Shown here: piece by piece, positions 57,534 to 64,000 of the stretch
Numbering within the stretch: the stretch's first letter is position 1
Layout: each line of letters starts with the position of its first letter
DNA from: JAQVQN01 sp964557205
Lineage (GTDB): Bacteria; Verrucomicrobiota; Kiritimatiellia; RFP12; UBA1067
Assembly: GCA_964557205.1 (NCBI GenBank)
Contig: CAZKZI010000001.1
Span: 1-64,000 of the forward strand
Direction of reading: 5' to 3'
Length of the DNA: 64,000 nt
Program-made: the position numbers and the translations under genes
Notes under the pieces: model-generated
What the model was told of the DNA's origin: nothing
Seen by the model: the letters and a program-made list of their open reading frames with translations, nothing else
Databases searched by the model: none

Positions 57534-57851
57534 TCAGCCTCCGAAGATGTCGCCCATGCCAGCGCCCTGCATCATCTTGGACATGGCCTCTTGAGTCTGT
57601 TTCTTTACACCCTTCAGGGCACCGTTGACGACATTGCCCAGCATGGTCTCGAAACGCTCTGGCTTGCCAGCCATCGCTTCCTGCAATGCCTCCGGGGCCA
57701 CCTTGAGCGACACGATCGTGAAGTCACCGCGCACCACACATGTGATTCCGCCGTTGGCATACTCGCAAGTGATCTTTTCAATCTCCGATTGTATGCGTTT
57801 GGCCTCTTTGCGCATCTGCATAGTCTGCTTCATCTGATCCAACATTCCCAT
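57534..57851 (-). CDS. ybaB: Nucleoid-associated protein of the YbaB/EbfC family
   Basis: A 105-residue small DNA-binding protein that forms tweezers-like dimers. Opening helix MLDQMKQTMQMRKEAKRIQSEIEKI, central strands ITCEYANGGITCVVRGDFTIVSLKVAPEAL and C-terminal KKQTQEAMSKMMQGAGMGDIFGG are typical. Directly upstream of recR. A dnaX gene, the frequent third partner, is not adjacent. Confidence 0.93.
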   Translation of the reverse strand: MGMLDQMKQTMQMRKEAKRIQSEIEKITCEYANGGITCVVRGDFTIVSLKVAPEALQEAMAGKPERFETMLGNVVNGALKGVKKQTQEAMSKMMQGAGMGDIFGG

Positions 57852-57942
57852 AAAAACCTCCTGAAATTGAAGATTGTGACAACTTTACCGCGCTACCTTA
57901 GCGCTTCTTTGTTTTTTAGTTTATTACAACTCTGCGCCACCC

Positions 57943-59556
57943 TCAAGCTTGTTTGCGCAACTTATTGCGGACCAGACAAAAAACCTCATGCATCTCACCG
58001 ATCCGCAGACCGTAAGCCGCCGCTAGATATAGCAACCCGAAAACTCCGCCGGCCATAGCGAGGCGTAAGGCCTCGCCGACCTTGCCCCCAACACCCGCCA
58101 TCAAGCCAGCTTGCAGGCTAAGCCAGGCGCCAAGAGCGGCAACCGCTGCCGCCAGAGACACCCGCGCCAGAAAAACCAGAGTCTCGACAAAAGGGAACAC
58201 CGGCGCGTTTTTCTTCAACATCTCGACCAGAGTGAAACACTTGAGAACACGCGACAAAGTGAAGCCGCCGGCAATGAAGGCCAGCACCACCAGATCTCGC
58301 CCTCCGTAAAACCTGATCCCTAACCAGCTCACAATCATGCTTAACGTCGAGAACACAATCCCGATCAGAGTTACCGTTATCATCCGCCGGTTGGCGAAAA
58401 AAGCCTGCATCACGAGCGTCTCGATCGCGGCGGCTGGCAACGCGAAAGTATAGAAAATCAATGCCACGGAAGTCCGCCGCACAGCCACATCATCGAAATA
58501 CCCCCCGCCGAAAACCAGCGCGGTCAACGGAACCGCCGCCACCGCCACAAAAAACGCCACCGGCGCGAATAGCGACAGCAGCATGCGGCCGAAACGTGTA
58601 ACCAGACGGCCTAGACCGGCCGCATCCTCTTTGCTGACAAGCTCACAAAAAAAAGGGAAGGCGGCTATCGACAATGTGTAGGGCACCAGATACAGCAGCG
58701 CGCCCTGCAGCTTGCGCCCCATTGAATTGGCCTGCATCAGACCCGACCGGTCTAAAGAACTTAACAAATAGACGTGATTCACCTGATCACGCATCTTCGC
58801 CACCAGTATACCCAGCAACAAAGGCAACGCCAGCAGGCACAGGGTCTTGATCGCCGGGTGCGACAAATTCAAAGCCGGACGGAAATTACGCAGCTTGTCG
58901 CGCAAACCGAAAAGATGCGTCAGCAGCTTACATATCGAACCTGCCAACAACCCCCAAACCAGCATCTTCGAACTGTCATGCGAGAATATGGCGCCAGCCA
59001 GCAGGAAAAAAACAACGCAAAACTTCCATACCGCGTCACCGAAAGCCGCCAGGAAAAAACGCTTGTAGCTGTTAAGCAGCACATAAGTCGTAGACCCTAG
59101 TGAAAGCCCGATCAACGCCGGCGCCAAAGCCCTCACGCTGTCCTGCGCCATCTTGTATTTATCAGGCGACGAGTTCGGGCTCCACTGCGTGAGAAAACTC
59201 ACGGCCGCCCCTGGAAAAAAGCACAAGGCGCAAGCCAACAAAACCAGCGCGAAAAACTGGAGAGTCAAGAGGGTGTTGGCGACGACCCATGCGCTTTTTT
59301 CGCTTTTCACATTCAACTCGCGCATGAACACCGGAAGGAAAGCCGGGCCTAAAACCTCCTCCCCTATCAGGAAAAGCAGATATATGCAGTTCTCGAACGC
59401 AAAGACATAAACAACATCAAACGCATCCTGCGGCAGATAATGCCCCATCGCCTTGGCCTGTATCAGACCTGCCAGCTTGAAAAGCTGATGCGCTATGAGA
59501 ATCAGAAAAGTGGCCTTGAAAATGCTCTTTTCCAAGGTGGGCTTATGTATACTCAT
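57943..59556 (-). CDS. murJ: Lipid II flippase-type MurJ/MVF protein
   Basis: A 537-residue inner-membrane protein of the MOP superfamily with about 14 helices. MurJ exports lipid-linked peptidoglycan precursors. Landmarks are FKATFLILIAHQLFKLAGLIQAKAMG at the start, FLIGEEVLGPAFLPVFM, RRTSVALIFYTFALPAAAIETLVMQAFFANRRM and an RDQVNHVYLLSS segment. The ATG at 59556 is preferred because GAGGGG lies 9 bases upstream; an ATG three codons earlier would be right against that site. It follows the ABC exporter by 33 bases. Confidence 0.88.
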   Translation of the reverse strand: MSIHKPTLEKSIFKATFLILIAHQLFKLAGLIQAKAMGHYLPQDAFDVVYVFAFENCIYLLFLIGEEVLGPAFLPVFMRELNVKSEKSAWVVANTLLTLQFFALVLLACALCFFPGAAVSFLTQWSPNSSPDKYKMAQDSVRALAPALIGLSLGSTTYVLLNSYKRFFLAAFGDAVWKFCVVFFLLAGAIFSHDSSKMLVWGLLAGSICKLLTHLFGLRDKLRNFRPALNLSHPAIKTLCLLALPLLLGILVAKMRDQVNHVYLLSSLDRSGLMQANSMGRKLQGALLYLVPYTLSIAAFPFFCELVSKEDAAGLGRLVTRFGRMLLSLFAPVAFFVAVAAVPLTALVFGGGYFDDVAVRRTSVALIFYTFALPAAAIETLVMQAFFANRRMITVTLIGIVFSTLSMIVSWLGIRFYGGRDLVVLAFIAGGFTLSRVLKCFTLVEMLKKNAPVFPFVETLVFLARVSLAAAVAALGAWLSLQAGLMAGVGGKVGEALRLAMAGGVFGLLYLAAAYGLRIGEMHEVFCLVRNKLRKQA

Positions 59557-59589
59557 TCCCCCCATCCCCTCATTGTCATAATCTTGGCG

Positions 59590-61548
59590 CTATGACATCA
59601 TCTGCATGTCACACAGCTTGCGGTAGGCTCCCCCGGCCGCGTAAAGCTGTTCATGCGTGCCGCGCTCCACAATCTGCCCTTTCTCCATTACCAGGATCAG
59701 ACAGGCATTGCGGATTGTGCTCAAACGGTGGGCGATGGCGAACGTCGTGCGATTGGCCATCAACTTGTTTATGGCGTCTTGCACCAAACGCTCCGTAACA
59801 GTGTCAAGGGCGCTAGTGGCCTCATCCAGCACCAGTATCGGCGGATTTTTCAGAATCGCGCGCGCGATCGCCACCCTCTGCCGCTCACCACCGCTCAAGG
59901 CAAACCCCTTCTCGCCGACCACGCGCTCATAACCTTCCGGATGCGCCACTATGAATTCGTGCGCGTTTGCCATCTTGGCCGCTTCAACCACCTGCTCCCG
60001 CGTGGCGCCCGGCGACCCGTATGCGATGTTGTTGGCGACCGTGTCGTTGAAAAGCACCGTCTCTTGCGTAACCACGCCGACCAGACGGCGCAGATCCGAT
60101 ATTTCAAGCCGACTTAAATCCACCCCGTCCATCGTGACTTTCCCCGCCACCGGATCGCAGAAACGCGCCAGCAGAGCCGCCAGCGTGGTCTTTCCGGCCC
60201 CCGTGCCGCCGACAACCGCCACAACCGAGCCACAGAGCATGTCAAATGTAACATCTTTGACCGCAAACTCGGCGCCGGAGCCATAGGTGAAACATACCTG
60301 CTCAAAGCTGACACGGTCATGAAAATTCTCTTTCCTGACCGGATCCGCAGCTAACGGCAGGCTCATGTCCGTGTCCAACAACGAGAACACGCGGGCTAAC
60401 GCCGCCCTGCCGCGCTCAATCTGCGCCTGGACTTTGCCCAGTTGCTTCATCGGGCGGTACGCCACAAAAAACGGCACCAGCAACGGGGTGATGTCTTGCA
60501 ACTCGATCTCCCTGAAGAAACAATACACTACAAACACAAAAATCAGCGAAATCCCGACACATTCGACCGCCGGCGTTATCAACAGCTCCAGCCGTATGGC
60601 GCGCAACACACTCTTGACATAAAACGCGTTGACACCCTTGTACTTTTCAATCTCAAATTCCTCGGTGTGATAGGCCTTGACAACCCGGATGCCGGTGAGA
60701 TTCTCGTGTATCTTGGACGAAATGAATGAGATGCGGCGCAAGACCTTCCGCGCCCACTTGCGCACCATCGCCCCTAAAAACGCCATGGGCAGCAGAAGCA
60801 AAGGAAAACCGATCAGAACCATAACCAGCGTCTCGATCATGTTGTTCCTGACCGCGAAATATATGACATATCCCACAGCCACAACTACTTCAAACGGTGC
60901 CCGGCACAAATCCGCCACGGTGTGCGAGATCACATAATCGATGTGCTGTGGATCAGTCGTGCAGCGGCTCATCAGTTGTCCCACATCCGTCCGCGCGTAA
61001 AACTGCAGCGACTGCTTCTGCAGGTGGCTGAACAAATCCACCCGGAAATCCTGCACCACTTTCGCGCCAACCCATCGCAGACAATAATTATTCAGGTACG
61101 TCGTAACCAGCTTAACCAGCATTACCAGAGGCACTATAAAGAAGGTGATCAACAGCAACTCGCCAGTCATATGGCCATGCGCGTCACGGAAACTGATGCC
61201 AGCACGGTTGGCGAAACCCTCCGCCCTCTCAAACCAAGACGGCAGCTTCTTACTCTTCGGCGAGAGTTTTTTTACGCCCGCCGCCGCTGTCGGCCCGGCA
61301 AGCTCTACAACTTCCGACACAGGTTTCTGCCCTAAACTCTCCGCCTGAACACGCGGATGATCTTCATCAATGGTCTGGACCTGCTTAAGTATCGGCTGTA
61401 TCACCTGAAATATCGGAACCCATGATCCTGCGGTTATAGAGCCGGCCAACAATCCCACAATCAGCCGCACACGATATTTACTGGCATAACGGTACAACCT
61501 TCCGTAAGCCTCTTTCGCCGTATACTCTTTGTCAAAAAACTCGGGCAT
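59590..61548 (-). CDS. ABC exporter, fused membrane and ATPase domains (MsbA-like)
   Basis: A 652-residue type IV half-transporter. The membrane part (about 1-370) has six helices and an extended outer loop after helix 1 rich in charged residues (to about 115). The ATPase has Walker A GGTGAGKTTLAAL (about 433-445), Q-loop VVTQETVLFND, signature LSGGERQRVAIA and Walker B ILVLDEATSALD. Lipid A flippase activity is suggested by its neighbour murJ, but drug or lipid export is equally compatible. It follows trxB by 9 bases. Confidence 0.88.
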   Translation of the reverse strand: MPEFFDKEYTAKEAYGRLYRYASKYRVRLIVGLLAGSITAGSWVPIFQVIQPILKQVQTIDEDHPRVQAESLGQKPVSEVVELAGPTAAAGVKKLSPKSKKLPSWFERAEGFANRAGISFRDAHGHMTGELLLITFFIVPLVMLVKLVTTYLNNYCLRWVGAKVVQDFRVDLFSHLQKQSLQFYARTDVGQLMSRCTTDPQHIDYVISHTVADLCRAPFEVVVAVGYVIYFAVRNNMIETLVMVLIGFPLLLLPMAFLGAMVRKWARKVLRRISFISSKIHENLTGIRVVKAYHTEEFEIEKYKGVNAFYVKSVLRAIRLELLITPAVECVGISLIFVFVVYCFFREIELQDITPLLVPFFVAYRPMKQLGKVQAQIERGRAALARVFSLLDTDMSLPLAADPVRKENFHDRVSFEQVCFTYGSGAEFAVKDVTFDMLCGSVVAVVGGTGAGKTTLAALLARFCDPVAGKVTMDGVDLSRLEISDLRRLVGVVTQETVLFNDTVANNIAYGSPGATREQVVEAAKMANAHEFIVAHPEGYERVVGEKGFALSGGERQRVAIARAILKNPPILVLDEATSALDTVTERLVQDAINKLMANRTTFAIAHRLSTIRNACLILVMEKGQIVERGTHEQLYAAGGAYRKLCDMQMMS

Positions 61549-61557
61549 ATCCCTAAC

Positions 61558-62475
61558 CTAAACGGAGTCGATGTAGCGCTCGGCCTCCAGCGCGGCCATG
61601 CAGCCGGAACCAGCCGCGGTCACCGCCTGCTTGTAAGCCCTGTCTTGCACATCTCCGGCAGCGAAAACCCCTGGCGCGGAAGTGCGAGTGCGGTCGGTAA
61701 CAATGTATCCCTCCGCGTCAAGTTCCAACTGCCCTGACAGAAACGCCGTGTTCGGGACATGCCCGATGGCAATGAATACCCCCGGAACCTCAAGCTCCGA
61801 GACCGCGCCGCTCTTGACATTCTTTAAACGTAGCCCGGCGACCGCTCCAGCCTTGTCCCCTACAATCTCCTCAACCACCGAATCCCACACGACATCAATC
61901 TTGTCCTGTCCCAAAACCCGGTCCGCCATTATTTTAGACGCCCGGAACTGGTCGCGCCTGTGAATCACCGTCACTCTTTCAGCCATGCGCGACAAATACA
62001 GGGCATCCTCCATCGCGGTGTCGCCACCCCCGACCACCGCCACTCGCTGTCCTTTGAAAAAAGCTCCGTCACATGTGGCGCATGCTGAAATCCCTTTGCC
62101 CATAAACCGCTGTTCAGACTCCAACCCCAAATACCTCGCGCTGGCGCCGGTGGCAACAATAACCGCGCGGGTCTCCAGCTCACCGTTCATTTCGGTCTTG
62201 ATTTTTTTTACATCACCCGACAGTTCGCACGATGAAACCTCGTCCATCATGATCCGCACGCCTAACCGCTCCGCCTGTTTGCGCATGGTCTCAACCAGTA
62301 CGGTGCCGTCAATCGCATTCTCGAACCCCGGATAGTTTTCCACATCCGTCGTCTGCGTCAACTGGCCACCTGGTTGCATACCGCTAACCAGCACCGGCTC
62401 CAAATTGGCCCGCGCCGCATAAATTGCAGCCGTGTATCCTGCCGGACCGCTACCGATAATCACTACGTTCTCCAC
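61558..62475 (-). CDS. trxB: Thioredoxin reductase
   Basis: A 305-residue FAD enzyme that uses NADPH to reduce thioredoxin. The FAD-binding IIGSGPAGYTAAIYAA is at the N-terminus; the redox-active CATC is in ACATCDGAFF (about 133-142); the NADPH site is VVGGGDTAMEDALYLS, and the C-terminal GVFAAGDVQDRAYKQAVTAAGSGCMAAL closes the fold. It starts at GTG after GAGGAGAG. No trxA is adjacent. Confidence 0.95.
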   Translation of the reverse strand: MENVVIIGSGPAGYTAAIYAARANLEPVLVSGMQPGGQLTQTTDVENYPGFENAIDGTVLVETMRKQAERLGVRIMMDEVSSCELSGDVKKIKTEMNGELETRAVIVATGASARYLGLESEQRFMGKGISACATCDGAFFKGQRVAVVGGGDTAMEDALYLSRMAERVTVIHRRDQFRASKIMADRVLGQDKIDVVWDSVVEEIVGDKAGAVAGLRLKNVKSGAVSELEVPGVFIAIGHVPNTAFLSGQLELDAEGYIVTDRTRTSAPGVFAAGDVQDRAYKQAVTAAGSGCMAALEAERYIDSV

Positions 62476-62520
62476 AACCCACTCTCCTCACTAATGCGTC
62501 AATTAAATGATGCGCTTCCA

Positions 62521-64000
62521 CTATGTGTACCTCAGCACCTCGTCAACTGTAGTGTACCCGTCCTGCACGTTCCTGATGGCGTCTTCCCGCAGCGTGCGCA
62601 TTCCCAGTTCGCGCGCTCGCTCCCTGATGAACAATGTGGGCCGGCGCTCATTGATCAGATCACGGATCGGATCGGTCACCCGCAGATACTCAAACACGCC
62701 TTTGCGCCCCTTGTATCCCGTGCCGTTACACTTGGAACAGCCTCGCCCGTAATAAAAAGAACGGTCGCCTACATCTGTGCGCTTGAGTTCCATACGGGTC
62801 AAAGTCTCGTCATCCGGCATGTATGGCTCCTTGCAATTCAGACAGATCGTACGCACAAGCCGTTGTCCCAAGACCGCCTCCAGTGTTGATGCTATCAGAT
62901 ATGGCGCCACGTTCATGTCAACCAGACGCGTCACCGCGCCGGACGCGTCATTGGTGTGCAGCGTACTGAACACCAGATGCCCCGTCAACGAAGCCTGCAC
63001 GGCAATTTCAGCGGTCTCCAAGTCACGAATTTCACCAATCATCATAATGTCAGGGTCTTGACGCAAGAACGCGCGCAAAACTTTCGGGAAGGTATTGCCG
63101 GTACTAGGGTTGATCTGCACCTGCACAATCCCGTCCATGTTGTACTCGACCGGCTCCTCGGCCGTCAATAACTTCGAGTCGATCGTGTTGATCATCCGCA
63201 GACACGAATACAGCGTTGTAGTCTTACCCGAACCGGTCGGCCCCGTCACGATGATGATCCCGTTGGGCTTCTCTATGTCCATTGTCAAAATTTCATAGAT
63301 GTCTTCCGGCAAGCCGACATTCTCTAGGTCTAGCGACACCACGCTGCGGTCTAAAACACGCAAAACCACGCTTTCGCCGTGAGCCGTCGGCAGGCACGAT
63401 ACACGCAGATCCACCGAGTGCCCGGCCACCGTCAGAGAAATGCGCCCGTCTTGCGGCACACGCCGCTCGGCGATATTCAAACCTGACATGACCTTGATAC
63501 GCGAAATGATAGGCAAAGCCAGACGCCGCGGCGGCGGCGACATCTCGTACAACGCGCCGTCAACACGGTAACGAATCTTGAAATCAGTCTCGAACGGCTC
63601 GAAATGTATGTCCGAGGCACGGTCCGTCACCGCCTGATACAGCACAAGGTTGACAAACCGGATCACCGGAGCGGCCGCCGCGGCCGACTCCAGGCTCTTG
63701 TCATCCGCGTCATCGACATTCAGCGAGGTGTCCAGCGCCAAATCCGACTCCAGACTGTTCAGCATGTCGGAAACCGTCGCGCTATCATCGCCGTAATGCT
63801 CAACAATACGCTCCCTGACATCTTTCTCACGCGCCATCACAAACTGGACATCCCGCGTCAGGACAAACATCAGCTCGTCCATCACATGAGGGTCGATCAG
63901 ATCGCATGTGGCCAGCGTAATTGTGCCTGCCGTCGCATGCACCGGCAACACATTGTACATGCGCGCGACACTGGCCGGTATGCTCTGGATCACATCCGTG
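62521..64000 (-). CDS. Type II secretion / type IV pilus assembly ATPase, 5' end cut off
   Basis: This hexameric ATPase (GspE/PilB family) powers pilin or pseudopilin assembly. The 490 visible residues start inside an MshEN-like N-terminal domain (SIPASVARMYNVLPV), and the true start lies beyond position 64000. The motor has Walker A GPTGSGKTTTLYS, Walker B DPDIMMIGEIRD, the His box LTGHLVFSTLHTND and a zinc-binding tetracysteine (CLNC ... CSKCNGTGYKGRKGVFE), all intact. PilB versus GspE cannot be decided without neighbours. It lies 45 bases before trxB. Confidence 0.92.
   Translation of the reverse strand, partial: TDVIQSIPASVARMYNVLPVHATAGTITLATCDLIDPHVMDELMFVLTRDVQFVMAREKDVRERIVEHYGDDSATVSDMLNSLESDLALDTSLNVDDADDKSLESAAAAAPVIRFVNLVLYQAVTDRASDIHFEPFETDFKIRYRVDGALYEMSPPPRRLALPIISRIKVMSGLNIAERRVPQDGRISLTVAGHSVDLRVSCLPTAHGESVVLRVLDRSVVSLDLENVGLPEDIYEILTMDIEKPNGIIIVTGPTGSGKTTTLYSCLRMINTIDSKLLTAEEPVEYNMDGIVQVQINPSTGNTFPKVLRAFLRQDPDIMMIGEIRDLETAEIAVQASLTGHLVFSTLHTNDASGAVTRLVDMNVAPYLIASTLEAVLGQRLVRTICLNCKEPYMPDDETLTRMELKRTDVGDRSFYYGRGCSKCNGTGYKGRKGVFEYLRVTDPIRDLINERRPTLFIRERARELGMRTLREDAIRNVQDGYTTVDEVLRYT

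Noticed and set aside
1..64000. CRISPR array
   Set aside because: No set of evenly spaced 25-40-base direct repeats was seen; the tandem tracts present have 4-8 base units without spacers.

Overview
This 64 kb window looks like part of a chromosome from an anaerobic, glycan-foraging member of the PVC group, most likely Kiritimatiellota or a relative. That placement is an inference. It rests on the mix of ordinary bacterial housekeeping genes, moderately high G+C, many secreted SUMF1-like, sialidase-like and FG-GAP proteins, a Tat-exported GH109 enzyme, and an S10-spc ribosomal operon that lacks rpmD. No marker gene was searched against a database.

Layout. (1) 0.1-6.8 kb, plus strand: ispE, a tRNA-Gln overlapping its end, prs, L25/Ctc, pth, rpsF, ssb, rpsR, rplI and dnaB. 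(2) 6.9-13.8 kb, minus strand: uvrA, a LytS-like hybrid sensor kinase and a GH109-type exported glycosidase. (3) 14.0-39.3 kb: an accessory region. It opens with a methyltransferase and a short AraC-type regulator, followed by two plus-strand gene clusters. Cluster 1 (15.6-27.5 kb) encodes three SUMF1-like proteins, a small secreted protein, a sialidase-like protein, a LamG/FG-GAP protein, a beta-propeller protein and a BNR sialidase. It ends at an IS110-family element. Cluster 2 (29.6-39.3 kb) encodes a BNR sialidase, a fourth SUMF1-like protein, two more sialidase-like paralogues, a NanA/DapA-type aldolase, a sodium:solute symporter and a second FG-GAP protein. (4) 39.4-42.2 kb, plus strand: rpmH-rnpA-yidD-yidC. 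(5) 42.3-64 kb, minus strand: in transcription order pilB/gspE (cut by the window end), trxB, an MsbA-like ABC exporter, murJ, ybaB and recR, then the str-S10-spc ribosomal operon from rpsL to secY, ending with a lactonase-like gene.

The main new observation is that clusters 1 and 2 are each preceded by the same 104-bp sequence (15467-15570 and 29423-29526, 101 of 104 bases identical). It carries a plausible sigma-70 promoter and, upstream of it, two direct half-sites TGCAATCC-N4-GCATA whose starts are 21 bp apart, a geometry typical of AraC-family operators. The AraC-type gene lies next to the first copy and points away from it. The simplest reading is one regulon in which secreted sialidase-like and lectin-like proteins attack an external glycan (sialylated or amino-sugar rich), a symporter imports a released acid sugar and an aldolase splits it. 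The substrate is not proven, and no sugar kinase, epimerase or deacetylase is present in the window.
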